This document shows positions 25,797 to 34,349 of a stretch of 64,000 bases of DNA, one piece after another. Where the stretch lies: assembly GCA_003075315.1 (NCBI GenBank), contig QDFQ01000001.1, forward strand, positions 1,221,998 through 1,285,997, given 5' to 3'. The notes under the pieces were generated by a model, which ran no database searches, had not been told where the DNA came from, and worked only from the letters and a program-made list of their open reading frames with translations. This DNA is from Arthrobacter sp. TPD3018 (GTDB lineage: Bacteria > Pseudomonadota > Alphaproteobacteria > Sphingomonadales > Sphingomonadaceae). Position 1 is the first letter of the stretch. Each line of letters begins with the position of its first letter. Made by a program: the position numbers and the translations under genes.

Positions 25797-26969
25797 CTAG
25801 CGAGTGGCGTGCGGTCCGTCGTGCAGCTCCAGGTACGTATCCAGCACCGCCTGGTTCGCCGTGTCCCAGCGGTATTGCGCGGCCTTGGCGTGGCCGGCTT
25901 CACCCATGCTCGCCTTTAGCGCGGGGTCGGCGACGATGCGTTCGATCGCATTGGCGTAGCCCGCAATATCCTTTGGGTCGACGAGGAAGCCGGTGACGCC
26001 GTCTTCGACCAGATCGACCGCGCCGGTGGCGCGGGCTGCGACGACGGGGACGCCGGCCGCCATCGCCTCGGTGGTGACGTTGCCGAAGGTTTCGGTGATC
26101 GAGGGGTTGAAGAAGACGTCCATCGACGCGACCGCGCGGCCGAGGTCGTCGCCCGACTGGAAGCCGGCGAAGATCGCGTGCGGGGCCTGTTGCGCGAACC
26201 AGTCTTCCGCGGGGCCCTTGCCGACGACGAGCACCTTGTGCGGCACGCCGCGGCGGGTGAGCTCCTTCACCACCTCGGCGAAGACGTCGAGGCCCTTTTC
26301 CTTCACCAGACGGCCGAGGAAGCCGATCGCGACCTCGTGATCCGCGATGCCGAGGCTGCGACGCCAGGCGCAATCGCGGCGGTCTGGCGTGAAGCGGTCA
26401 TGGTCGATGCCGCGCGACCAGATGGTGATCGGCGTCGTGACGCCCCAGTCCTTCAGCGCCTCGCCCATGCTGGGGCTGGGCGGCATAACGCGGTCGACGC
26501 GATTGTAGAAGCGGGTCATGATCGCCTTGATCATCGGTTCGATGAAGCCGATCCGATAATAGCGGAAATAGGTTTCGAAGCGCGTGTGGAACGAGGCAAC
26601 CGAGGGGACGCCGTGGCGGCGCGCCCAGGTGACGGCGCCGTGGTTCAGGAATTCGGGCGCCGAGACGTGGACGATATTGGGCGCGAAGGCCTCCAGGTCC
26701 TCGCGCGTCGCCTTGGGCAGATAGCGACCCAGGCGATATTCGGCGCGGCCGCCGGGCATCGGGATCGCCGGCACCGACACCAGGTCTCCGGTGGGCGGGA
26801 AGGCGGGCGGATCGATCGTCGGCGAATAGACGCGCACCGTCACGCCGCGGTCGAGCAGGTGGCGCACGAGCAGGTTCAGCGCCTGGTTGGCGCCGTCGCG
26901 GGTGTAATTGTAATTGCCGCTGAAGAGCGCGACACGAAGGTCCGACGGGTGCATGATGGCGCCGGCCAT
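25797..26969 (-). CDS. GT4-family glycosyltransferase
   Basis: 390 residues, GT-B fold of family GT4. N-domain begins VALFSGNYNYTRDGANQAL with a HVSAPEFLNH loop and SFHTRFETYFRYY; the C-domain has IWSRGIDHDRFTP, GFLGRLVKEKGLDVFAEVV and the donor-binding PSITETFGNVTTEAMAAG. This resembles enzymes that transfer mannose or glucose onto membrane lipids (MgtA/PimB-like), which would fit glycosphingolipid or glycolipid synthesis in sphingomonads, but acceptor and donor cannot be read from sequence. The start may be MHPSDL, five codons in. Single gene flanked by hairpin repeats on both sides. Confidence 0.87.
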   Translation of the reverse strand: MAGAIMHPSDLRVALFSGNYNYTRDGANQALNLLVRHLLDRGVTVRVYSPTIDPPAFPPTGDLVSVPAIPMPGGRAEYRLGRYLPKATREDLEAFAPNIVHVSAPEFLNHGAVTWARRHGVPSVASFHTRFETYFRYYRIGFIEPMIKAIMTRFYNRVDRVMPPSPSMGEALKDWGVTTPITIWSRGIDHDRFTPDRRDCAWRRSLGIADHEVAIGFLGRLVKEKGLDVFAEVVKELTRRGVPHKVLVVGKGPAEDWFAQQAPHAIFAGFQSGDDLGRAVASMDVFFNPSITETFGNVTTEAMAAGVPVVAARATGAVDLVEDGVTGFLVDPKDIAGYANAIERIVADPALKASMGEAGHAKAAQYRWDTANQAVLDTYLELHDGPHATR

Positions 26970-27043
26970 AGCGTTGCGATTGCGGCGTTACTATGTCGCT
27001 TGGGGGTGGTGGTAGTGTTGCGGGGCGGTTCCCCCGTGCGCTT

Positions 27044-27150
27044 CGTCACCCCGGACTGGTTCCGGGGTCCACTCGTCCGCACGGGGGAGTCCCGAGCCGC
27101 CAGACGATCCCTTGCCGCACGGTGGACCCTGGAACCAGTCCGGGGTGACG
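27044..27150. repeat. Hairpin repeat family A, copy 3
   Basis: 107 bases; arms CGTCACCCCGGACTGGTTCC... and ...GGAACCAGTCCGGGGTGACG with one mismatch (CCCTGG). This is the only copy in a divergent gap (GT4 gene and radA start on either side), so here it cannot simply be a terminator. Confidence 0.9.
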
Positions 27151-27219
27151 GGGGATGAGGGGCTGCCGTTAGCCCGAAATCTGTTCCCTTATCGTTCTCG
27201 TTCCGCTACACCTTGCGCC

Positions 27220-28593
27220 ATGGCGAAACCGCAGAAACGATATGTGTGCCAGGCGTGCGGATCGGTGTCGCATCGCTGGGCGGGGCAGTGTGGCGATTGC
27301 GCCGAATGGAACACCTTGGTCGAAGAGGCGGGCGCGGTCGTGACGCCGTTCCAGGCCAAACATAATCTGCACACCGGCGGGCGGACGGTGCAGCTGGTCG
27401 GGCTGGATGCCGAGATCGCGCTGCCGGAACGGATGGCGACGGGAATCGCAGAGCTGGACCGGGCGCTGGGCGGCGGCTTCGTCGAGGGATCGGCGACGCT
27501 GATCGGTGGCGATCCGGGGATCGGCAAGTCGACATTGCTGCTGCAGGCGGCGGCGAAGTTCGCGCTTGCCGGCCGGTCGGTCGCTTATGTGTCGGGCGAG
27601 GAGGCTGCGGATCAGGTGCGGCTGCGCGCGCGGCGTCTGGGGCTGGGAAGCGCGCCGGTGCAGCTCGCCGCGGCGACATCGGTGCGCGATATCCTGACGA
27701 CGCTGTCGATCGGCGCGCCGCCGGCGCTGCTGGTGATCGATTCGATCCAGACGATGCACAGCGACCTGATCGAGGGCGCGCCGGGCACGGTGAGTCAGGT
27801 ACGCGCGTCGGCGCAGGAGCTGATCCGCTTCGCCAAGGAACGCGGCACCGCGCTGGTGCTGGTCGGCCATGTTACCAAGGACGGATCGATCGCGGGGCCG
27901 CGCGTGCTGGAACATATGGTCGATACGGTGCTGAGCTTCGAAGGCGAGCGCAGCCATCAGTATCGCATCCTGCGCTCGATCAAGAACCGCTTCGGCGGGA
28001 CGGACGAGATCGGCGTGTTCTCGATGCAGAGCGAGGGGCTGGCAGAGGTCGCCAACCCGTCGGCGCTGTTCCTGACGCAGCGTGACGAGGGGGTGAGCGG
28101 GACGACCGTGTTCCCGGCGCTGGAGGGGACGCGGCCGGTGCTGGTCGAGATCCAGGCGCTGGTGGTGCGCCTCGCCAGCGGGGCGACGCCGCGGCGCGCG
28201 GTGGTCGGCTGGGACAGCGGGCGGCTGGCGATGATCCTGGCGGTGCTGGAGGCGCGGTGCGGCCTGAGCTTCGCGACGGCGGAAGTCTATCTGAACATCG
28301 CGGGCGGCTATCGCGTGCAGGACCCGGCGGCGGACATGGCGGTCGCGGCGGCGTTGGTGTCGGCGCTGTCGGAGCGGCCGGTGCCGGTCGACGCGGTGGC
28401 GTTCGGCGAAGTTGCGCTGTCGGGCGAGCTGCGCCCGGTGGCGCATGGCGCGCTGCGGCTGAAGGAGGCGGGGAAGCTCGGCTTCGAACGCGCGATGGTG
28501 CCGATCGCACTGGCCAAGGACGAAAGCGCGCTGCGGCTGACGGGGTTCCGGACGCTGGGGCAGTTCGTGGATCATATGTTGGGGCGGGGGTGA
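27220..28593 (+). CDS. radA: DNA repair protein RadA (branch-migration ATPase)
   Basis: 457 residues from MAKPQKRYVCQACGS. N-terminal four-cysteine zinc finger (Cys10, Cys13, Cys24, Cys27), RecA-like core with Walker A GGDPGIGKSTLLL (Lys103), the RadA signature KNRFGGTDEIGVF (about residue 254), and a Lon-like C-terminal domain (VQDPAADMAVAAALVSAL). RadA drives branch migration of recombination intermediates and supports RecA. A longer ORF starts at 27112 inside a hairpin repeat and is not used. Confidence 0.97.
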   Translation: MAKPQKRYVCQACGSVSHRWAGQCGDCAEWNTLVEEAGAVVTPFQAKHNLHTGGRTVQLVGLDAEIALPERMATGIAELDRALGGGFVEGSATLIGGDPGIGKSTLLLQAAAKFALAGRSVAYVSGEEAADQVRLRARRLGLGSAPVQLAAATSVRDILTTLSIGAPPALLVIDSIQTMHSDLIEGAPGTVSQVRASAQELIRFAKERGTALVLVGHVTKDGSIAGPRVLEHMVDTVLSFEGERSHQYRILRSIKNRFGGTDEIGVFSMQSEGLAEVANPSALFLTQRDEGVSGTTVFPALEGTRPVLVEIQALVVRLASGATPRRAVVGWDSGRLAMILAVLEARCGLSFATAEVYLNIAGGYRVQDPAADMAVAAALVSALSERPVPVDAVAFGEVALSGELRPVAHGALRLKEAGKLGFERAMVPIALAKDESALRLTGFRTLGQFVDHMLGRG

Positions 28594-28658
28594 GGGGGGC
28601 TGCGGCGGGCTTGCGGGCTGGTGTGGTTTGGCCGTTGCCCCTCTCTTCCCGTCACTGT

Positions 28659-28754
28659 CGTCATTCCCGCGCAGGCGGGAATCCATAACCTCGAACGTTG
28701 CGGCTCTATCGCAGCCGATAGCGCGTCTGGATTCCCGCCTGCGTGGGAATGACG
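28659..28754. repeat. Hairpin repeat family B, copy 2
   Basis: 96 bases; CGTCATTCCCGCGCAGGCGG... to ...CCGCCTGCGTGGGAATGACG, with the same AATCCATAACCTCGAACGTT / CGCGTCTGGATTCC interior as copy 1. Located in the 396-base gap between radA and cvpA. Confidence 0.9.
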
Positions 28755-28776
28755 GCGGTGGGTGGGGGAAGGCGGG

Positions 28777-28847
28777 GCGGCAAACGCGGGGGCGGCAAAC
28801 GCTGGGCGCCAAATGCGGCGCGCCAAACGCGGGGTGCCGGATGCGGG
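28777..28847. repeat. Short degenerate tandem repeat (five units of 13-15 bases)
   Basis: Five head-to-tail units of the form GCGGCAAACGCGGG: 28777, 28791, 28806, 28820 and 28835, with drift toward GCGCCAAATGCGGC in the later ones. It follows family B copy 2 in the radA-cvpA gap; the remaining sequence to 28989 shows nothing I can name apart from the region before cvpA where a promoter is expected. Confidence 0.7.
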
Positions 28848-28989
28848 TCGTAGCAGTTGGGTAGGAGCAGCGATACAACGTCAGGGGCAGCGCTGGCGGC
28901 GTAGCGGCGACACCTTCTTCGTCACGCATCGCAGTTCGTCCGATGCAGGACTAGCCGTGGGCGTCCGGCGTCCTTATTCCCGAAGGGCT

Positions 28990-29577
28990 ATGGGTCTTAC
29001 CGCACTCGATATCATCGTCCTGCTACTTGTCGGGGGCGCGGCGCTGCTCGGCGCGCGGCGGGGGTTCGTCGCGGAGGTGTTGTCGATGTTCGCCTGGGTG
29101 GCGATCGTCGCGATGCTGAAGCTGTTCCACGTCGCACTCGCGGCCAAGCTGGCGGGGACGATCGGCACGCCGTCGGGCGCGGCGGTGGCGGCGTTCGCGA
29201 TCATCGCGGGTGGCACGTATCTGGGCGGCAAGCTGGTCGCCAATGCGATCGGCAAGCGGACGCGCACGTCGATCCTGGGGCCGGTCGACCGGGCGTTGGG
29301 CTTCGGGTTCGGGGCGCTTAAGGGTCTGATCCTGGCGAGCCTCGCCTTCCTGCTCGCGGCACTGCTGGTCGATACCGCGCGCGGCGGACCGGCGCGGCGG
29401 CCGACGTGGATGACCGATTCGCGATGCTACAATCTGCTCAATGCGACGAGCGCGGGGATCGCCGATTTCGTCGATCGCCGCCGTCGCGGGCTGCCCGTGT
29501 TCGGTTCGCGCGCCATGCTGGATCGCGAGGCGAGCCAGCCCGACAATGGGCGTGACAATGGAAGTGACGCGCGATGA
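28990..29577 (+). CDS. cvpA: CvpA family membrane protein
   Basis: 195 residues with four hydrophobic segments: LTALDIIVLLLVGGAALLGA, AEVLSMFAWVAIVAMLKLF, GAAVAAFAIIAGGTYLGG and LGFGFGALKGLILASLAFLL. The opening, with an Asp in the first helix and ARRGF after it, and the DRALGFGFGALKG motif define CvpA. In E. coli it is needed for colicin V production and for bile/envelope tolerance; purF is not its neighbour here. The C-terminal 40 residues are hydrophilic (DRRRRGLPVFG...). It overlaps the next gene by 4 bases (ATGA). Confidence 0.92.
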   Translation: MGLTALDIIVLLLVGGAALLGARRGFVAEVLSMFAWVAIVAMLKLFHVALAAKLAGTIGTPSGAAVAAFAIIAGGTYLGGKLVANAIGKRTRTSILGPVDRALGFGFGALKGLILASLAFLLAALLVDTARGGPARRPTWMTDSRCYNLLNATSAGIADFVDRRRRGLPVFGSRAMLDREASQPDNGRDNGSDAR

Positions 29578-30011
29578 ACGCCCCTTTGTACAATGCCGAA
29601 ATCCTGCGGCTGGCGGGGTCGATCCCGCACCATGAGCGGCTGACCCATGCGCAGGCGACCGCCGAGAAGCGATCGCCGATCTGCGGGAGCCGCGTGACGG
29701 TGGACGTCGGACTGGACGATGACGGCCGCGTGAAAGAGGTCGGGCTGCTGGTGCGTGCCTGTGCGTTGGGCCAGGCATCGTCGTCGCTGTTGGCGGCGAA
29801 CATCGTCGGCAGGACCCCCGAGGAGCTGGCCGCGGCGCGCGATGCGCTGACCGCATGGCTGGCACGCGAGGGGGATACGCCCGACTGGCCGGGAATCGAC
29901 GTGTTCACGCCGGCGCTCGACTATACCGCGCGGCACCCCTCCATCCGGCTGGCGTTCGAGGCGGCGGCGGAGGCCGCATTCGCGGCGCGCGCGGAGACGG
30001 CCGATGCATGA
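29574..30011 (+). CDS. IscU/NifU-like iron-sulfur scaffold protein, two-cysteine form
   Basis: 145 residues. Starts LYNAEILRLAGSIPHHERL, similar to the first helix of IscU/SufU, then SPICGSRVTVDVGLDDDGRV and LVRACALGQASSSLLA, which carry the first two scaffold cysteines. The third ligand cysteine, expected near HPSIRLAFEAAAEAAF, is missing. Cluster-assembly scaffolds normally hold a [2Fe-2S] or [4Fe-4S] cluster on three cysteines plus Asp/His, so this may be a carrier or a diverged scaffold. The start overlaps cvpA by 4 bases and the stop overlaps the Kef-type gene by 8. Confidence 0.75.
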   Translation: MNAPLYNAEILRLAGSIPHHERLTHAQATAEKRSPICGSRVTVDVGLDDDGRVKEVGLLVRACALGQASSSLLAANIVGRTPEELAAARDALTAWLAREGDTPDWPGIDVFTPALDYTARHPSIRLAFEAAAEAAFAARAETADA

Positions 30012-31770
30012 GGCGGCGGAGGGCGTGTCGATGCTGCGCGACGGAATGATCCTGCTGGGCTTCGGCCTGGGGTTCGTGCTGCTGTTTCGGCGACTGGGCC
30101 TGGGTGCGACGCTGGGGTTCCTGGTCGCAGGGGCGGTCGTCGGGCCGCATGTCCTCAGCCTCGTTGGCGATGCCGAATCGAAGATGGGGATCGCCGAGCT
30201 CGGCATCACCTTGCTGCTGTTCGTCGTCGGGCTGGAGCTGAACCCCAGCCGGTTGTGGCGGATGAAGCAGGAGATTTTCGGGCTGGGCCTGTTGCAGGTC
30301 GTCGCCTGCGGGCTCGCCGTCACGGCGGTGATCTGGGCGTTCGCGCATTTCTCGATCCCCGCCGCCTTCGCTTTGGGGCTGCCGCTGGCACTGTCATCGA
30401 CGGCGCAGGTGTTGCCGATGCTGCAATCGTCGGGGCGGTTGCGCACGCCGTTCGGCGAACGGGCGTTTTCGATCCTGCTGTTCCAGGACCTGTCGATCGT
30501 GCCGCTGATCACGATCGTCGCGGCGATGAGCCGCAACCCGGCCGATGCGGGCGGGCCACCGGGGTGGCTGCTGGCGCTGTATACGGTTGCGGCAGTGGTC
30601 GGGTTGATCCTGGCGGGGCGGTTCCTGCTGCGGCCGCTGTTCCGGCTGATCGGTAATCTGGGCGAGCGCGAGATGTTCGTGTTCGCGGCGCTGTTCACCG
30701 TCATCGCCAGCGCGGCGCTGATGGAGGCGCTGGGGTTGTCGACCGCGCTGGGTGCGTTCATCGCCGGCGTGATGCTGGCGGACAGTCCGTATCGGCATGA
30801 GCTGGAGGCGGATGTCGAGCCGTTCCGATCGATCCTGCTCGGGCTGTTCTTCCTGGCGGTCGGCATGCTGCTGGACCTTCAAGCGATCGCCGAGCGGCCG
30901 TTCTTCGTCGCGGCGATGGCGGTGGCGCTGATCGTCACCAAGACGGCGGTCATCACCGGCATCGGCATGGCCTTCAAGATGACGTGGCGCAGCGCGCTGG
31001 CGCTGGGGCTGCTGCTGAGCCAGGGCGGCGAGTTCGGCTTCGTGCTGTTCGCGCAGGCGCAGTCGGGCTTCCTGATCGCGCCCGAGGCGGCGAGCCTGTT
31101 CGGCGCGATCATCACGCTTTCGATGGCGACGACGCCGTTCCTGATGGCGGCGACCAAGCGGTTCCGCGAGGAGCCGATCGCCAAGGACGAACCGCGCGAC
31201 GGCCCGACGGCGGACGGCGCCAACGCGATCATCGTCGGCTATGGTCGGTTCGGCCAGACGGTGGGGCAGATGCTGCTGGCACAGGACATCCCCGTCACGC
31301 TGATCGACACTGATATCGAGATGATCGACATCGCCGGTGAGTTCGGCGCCAAGGTCTATTATGGCGACGGCACGCGTATCGATCTGCTGCGGCAGGCGGG
31401 TGCGGCGGAGGCGGAGCTGATCCTGTTCTGCATGGACGGCGACCAGATCGATGCCGAGATGCTGGAGGGCATTCACGAGGCGTTCCCGCAGGCGGCGATC
31501 TACGTCCGCGCATTCGACCGGCGGGCGCTAGTGCGGTTGAAGAAGAGTTCGGCCGTGTACGTCGTGCGCGAGGTGCTCGAATCGGCGATCAAGATGGCGC
31601 GCGTCGCGATGCGCGACCTGGGCATCGGGCAAGCCGATATCGATCGGGCGGAGGATATGTATCGGAGCCGCGACAAGGAACGGCTGCGCATCCAGATCGA
31701 GGCGGGTGACCTGCGCGCGGCACGGGCGCTGGTCGCCGAACAGCAACCCTGGGGGAATGACCCGCGATGA
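30004..31770 (+). CDS. CPA2 cation/proton antiporter with RCK domain (KefB/KefC/YbaL type)
   Basis: 588 residues. About 12 transmembrane helices from LRDGMILLGFGLGFVLLF to ITLSMATTPFLMAATK, with LGFLVAGAVVGPHVL, FVVGLELNPSRLW and FQDLSIVPLI typical of the CPA2 family; then an RCK/TrkA-N domain with Rossmann start AIIVGYGRFGQTVGQML, and YYGDGTRIDLL. Kef systems release K+ in exchange for H+ under electrophile stress; the regulatory KefG/KefF subunit is absent here, so YbaL-like is equally possible. The first ATG (MHEAAEG) overlaps the scaffold gene; MLRDGM ten codons in is an alternative start. Confidence 0.9.
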   Translation: MHEAAEGVSMLRDGMILLGFGLGFVLLFRRLGLGATLGFLVAGAVVGPHVLSLVGDAESKMGIAELGITLLLFVVGLELNPSRLWRMKQEIFGLGLLQVVACGLAVTAVIWAFAHFSIPAAFALGLPLALSSTAQVLPMLQSSGRLRTPFGERAFSILLFQDLSIVPLITIVAAMSRNPADAGGPPGWLLALYTVAAVVGLILAGRFLLRPLFRLIGNLGEREMFVFAALFTVIASAALMEALGLSTALGAFIAGVMLADSPYRHELEADVEPFRSILLGLFFLAVGMLLDLQAIAERPFFVAAMAVALIVTKTAVITGIGMAFKMTWRSALALGLLLSQGGEFGFVLFAQAQSGFLIAPEAASLFGAIITLSMATTPFLMAATKRFREEPIAKDEPRDGPTADGANAIIVGYGRFGQTVGQMLLAQDIPVTLIDTDIEMIDIAGEFGAKVYYGDGTRIDLLRQAGAAEAELILFCMDGDQIDAEMLEGIHEAFPQAAIYVRAFDRRALVRLKKSSAVYVVREVLESAIKMARVAMRDLGIGQADIDRAEDMYRSRDKERLRIQIEAGDLRAARALVAEQQPWGNDPR

Positions 31771-32096
31771 TCCTTGGCCTGCTTGCCGCGCTGTCGGGCG
31801 CGATCGCCGTCGCTGCCGGGGCGTTCGGGGCGCATGGCGCGAGCGGTCCGGCGGTCGAATGGCTGAAGACCGGGGGGCAGTATCAGCTGATCCATGCGGT
31901 GGCGGCGCTGGTCGCGCTGCGGCTCGAGGCGCGGGGGCCGGCGTGGCTGTTCGTTGCCGGGTCGGCGATCTTTGCAGGCACGCTGTACCTGATGGCGTTG
32001 GGCGCGCCGCGTTGGCTGGGCGCGGTGACGCCGATTGGCGGCACGCTGCTGATTATCGGGTGGTTGTGGTTTGCCTGGGGGTTGCGGGGGGCCTGA
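31767..32096 (+). CDS. DUF423 family membrane protein (YgdD-like)
   Basis: 109 residues with four hydrophobic segments and the family opening LGLLAALSGAIAVAAGAFGA followed by HGASGPAVEWLKTGGQYQLI and HAVAALVAL. The conserved GAFGAHG and the YQLIHA histidine are characteristic of DUF423. Function unknown; the E. coli homologue YgdD is an inner-membrane protein. The ATG overlaps the Kef-type stop by 4 bases, closing the cvpA-scaffold-antiporter-DUF423 operon. A family C hairpin repeat follows. Confidence 0.88.
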   Translation: MILGLLAALSGAIAVAAGAFGAHGASGPAVEWLKTGGQYQLIHAVAALVALRLEARGPAWLFVAGSAIFAGTLYLMALGAPRWLGAVTPIGGTLLIIGWLWFAWGLRGA

Positions 32097-32119
32097 GGTC
32101 TGGCGCATCCGGCCGCAAG

Positions 32120-32202
32120 CGTCGCCCCAGCGGAGGCTGGGGCCTCCCGTGGCTAAGGTCGTGCGCTATCGGCGGGAGATCCCAGCCTTCGCTGGGATGA
32201 CG
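32120..32202. repeat. Hairpin repeat family C, copy 1
   Basis: 83 bases from CGTCGCCCCAGCGGAGGCTG to CAGCCTTCGCTGGGATGACG, with the pair GGGGCCTCCC / GGGAGATCCC. Same length as copy 2 at 40046-40128. It lies between convergent genes. Confidence 0.88.
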
Positions 32203-32224
32203 GCGTTGTGTCGTCGGGAAAACC

Positions 32225-33985
32225 TCAAACGAATCCATAGCGCTTCGCGCGTGCCGCGATCGTTTTGCTGAGCGCCTGCGCTGCGGCGAGGTCGCGATCG
32301 CCGTCGGCAGTGCGGCCGAGGTGGCGTTCGGCGAGGCCGCGGCCGTAGAGCGCCCAGACCAGCTTGGGATTGATCGCCAGCGCGGCAGTGAAATCGGTGA
32401 TGGCGGCGTCATAGGCGCCCTGGCGGAAAGCGACGAGGCCACGGCCGTCGAGGTAATTGGCGTCCGTCGGCACGGCGCGGACGGCGGCGGTGCAGTCGGC
32501 CTTGGCGGCGTCCATGTCCTTGTTGGCGAGCAGGCGTGCCCAGCAGCGGCCGTTCTGTGCTTCGGGCCGACGCGCGTCCTCGCGATGGCTGGCGAGCCAC
32601 AGGTCGTATTGGCCGATCGCGGCGTCGAACGCATCCGACTGGAGATAGAGCTGCCCCATCCAGAGGCGCTGATTGTCCTCCTTGGGCAGGCGGCCGGCGG
32701 CATCGTCGAGGTCGCTGATCGCGCCGGCATCGTTACGCGAGCGCATCCTGAGTTCGGCGCGCAGCAGCCGGGCGCGGACGTCGGCGGGATCGAGCGCGAG
32801 CGTCGTGCCGAGGTCGTCCATCGCCAGCACGGGGCGGCGATCGGCGATATAGGCGAGCGCGCGCTGGCGGACGTAGCGCGCTTCCTTGGGCGCCAGCGCG
32901 ACGGCGTGGCCGAAGGCATCGATCGCGCCCGACAGGTCGTGCTGCGTTTGGAGCATCGCACCGCGCTGGCTATAGCCCTCTGCGGTCGTGGGCGCGGCGG
33001 CATCGACTCCGCCGACCGCGGCGATCTGGCTGGCCGCATCGATGTGCGATTTCGTGTCGAACAGCCGGCCGCCGGTATAGGTGAAGTAGATGCGGTGCTG
33101 CACGTTCGACACGTACAGCCGGTGCGAGACGAACCAGTCGGCGCCGAGCAGCATGTCGTCGTCGAACGACGGCCCGAGATCCGCGAAGTGCAGGCGGACG
33201 TTGTGCAATTCCTCGTTGCCGATCTTCAGCAGCGCGAAATGGCCGATCCAGCCTTGGGTGACGTGGCGGCCGATGCCGGTTTCCCAGCCCGACGTCTCGA
33301 CTCCCGGATCGCCGGGGTGGACGCCCGCGCGCGCGGCAGCCTTCAGCGTCAGCACCGTCTGCGCCGCGCCGGTATCGAAGACGGTGCGCAGCTTCGCGCC
33401 GTTCAGTTCGGTGGTCCCGACGGTGTGCGACAACGCGTTCTGGCGCGCTTCGATGGGGATTTCGAAGAAAGGCTTGCCTTGCGTCCAATAGGCCATGGCG
33501 AGCTTGCCGCAGCCCTGTGCGCGGAACAGGCGGACGGCGCCGCCGGGCAGATCATATTCGACGTCGCCGATGCTGAGGACGTTCTGGCCGAGCAGGCCGG
33601 TCTGGCCGACGTCGGTGCCGCCGACGAGGAACTGGACTTGCGGGATATCCGCACCGGCGAGGCCGAAGTGGCGGACGGTTGCGAGATCGACGTCCGATTC
33701 GCCGCCGATCCCCTTCATGCGCAGACCGACGGGTGCAGGCTGGAGATGGAGGCCGAACGCCTTGGCAACGGGCGCCGACATCATGCTGTACGAGGCGCCG
33801 CTGTCGAGGATGAAGGGGGCGGGCTTGCCGTCGATCGTGGTCTGCACGATCGGACGCCAGCCCTGCATGGTGATCGGCAGGTTCGCAAGAATACCGGCCT
33901 TGCAGGTGGCGGCTTGCGCGGGAGCGATGGCGGTGGCGGCGAGCAGGGTGGCGCCGATCGCCGATGCCGTGATGTGCCGCGCCAT
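32225..33985 (-). CDS. Secreted retropepsin-like aspartyl protease with TPR tail
   Basis: 586 residues. Signal peptide 1-26 (ending AQA, then ATCKAG). Two aspartyl-protease half-domains: FILDSGASYSMM (first catalytic D-S-G, about residue 60) and TVFDTGAAQTVLT (second D-T-G, about residue 205), so both halves of a pepsin-like site are on one chain instead of a retropepsin homodimer. From about residue 335 the chain is helical with TPR-like units (AEGYSQRGAMLQTQHDLSGA; ALAYIADRRPVLAMDDL; GLVAFRQGAYDAAITDFTAA). Likely periplasmic; substrate unknown. Monocistronic between two hairpin repeats. Confidence 0.85.
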   Translation of the reverse strand: MARHITASAIGATLLAATAIAPAQAATCKAGILANLPITMQGWRPIVQTTIDGKPAPFILDSGASYSMMSAPVAKAFGLHLQPAPVGLRMKGIGGESDVDLATVRHFGLAGADIPQVQFLVGGTDVGQTGLLGQNVLSIGDVEYDLPGGAVRLFRAQGCGKLAMAYWTQGKPFFEIPIEARQNALSHTVGTTELNGAKLRTVFDTGAAQTVLTLKAAARAGVHPGDPGVETSGWETGIGRHVTQGWIGHFALLKIGNEELHNVRLHFADLGPSFDDDMLLGADWFVSHRLYVSNVQHRIYFTYTGGRLFDTKSHIDAASQIAAVGGVDAAAPTTAEGYSQRGAMLQTQHDLSGAIDAFGHAVALAPKEARYVRQRALAYIADRRPVLAMDDLGTTLALDPADVRARLLRAELRMRSRNDAGAISDLDDAAGRLPKEDNQRLWMGQLYLQSDAFDAAIGQYDLWLASHREDARRPEAQNGRCWARLLANKDMDAAKADCTAAVRAVPTDANYLDGRGLVAFRQGAYDAAITDFTAALAINPKLVWALYGRGLAERHLGRTADGDRDLAAAQALSKTIAARAKRYGFV

Positions 33986-34083
33986 GTGCCGTCCCCCCAG
34001 ATGTGTGTCGGGGGAGGGTAGAGGGGGAAGCTGACAAGTGGCTTACGGCGGTGGGTGTGAGGTGGCGGTTGCCCCAAGCGCGC

Positions 34084-34189
34084 CGTCACCCCGGACTGGT
34101 TCCGGGGTCCACTCTGCGGCGGGGGGTGGTTCGAGCCTCTTGCCTTCCCCGTGCGGCCCGGTGGACCCCGGAACGAGTCCGGGGTGACG
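34084..34189. repeat. Hairpin repeat family A, copy 4
   Basis: 106 bases; arms CGTCACCCCGGACTGGTTCC... and ...GGAACGAGTCCGGGGTGACG. It is between the 5' end of the protease/TPR gene and the 3' end of the DUF2256 gene, 19 bases from the latter stop. Confidence 0.9.
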
Positions 34190-34208
34190 GGACGTGAGCG
34201 GGGCGTTG

Positions 34209-34349
34209 CTACCGCTTCTTGCGGCAGGCGTCGGAGCAATAGACGACGTTGTCCCAGTCGCGCGCCCACTTCTTGCGCCACGCGAAGGGGCGCTCGCAGG
34301 CGGGGCAGACCTTGGTCGGCAGGTCGCGCTTGGCGGTGCCGTTGGGCAT
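34209..34349 (-). CDS. DUF2256 zinc-ribbon microprotein
   Basis: 46 residues, too short for a routine ORF list: [15 protein letters not shown], then [16 protein letters not shown] and [10 protein letters not shown]. Four cysteines in a CxxC...CxxxC arrangement (KVCPACERP and YCSDACR) make a likely zinc ribbon, with a strongly basic, tryptophan-rich middle. DUF2256 proteins of this size are widespread in Proteobacteria with no known function; nucleic-acid binding is plausible. The ATG shares one base with the aroB stop (TGATG) so it is translated with aroB. Confidence 0.8.
   Translation of the reverse strand: MPNGTAKRDLPTKVCPACERPFAWRKKWARDWDNVVYCSDACRKKR

Noticed and set aside
27196..27211. 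GTTCTCGTTC before radA as an SOS (LexA) box
   Set aside because: The alphaproteobacterial box needs GTTC-N7-GTTC; here the spacer is two bases.
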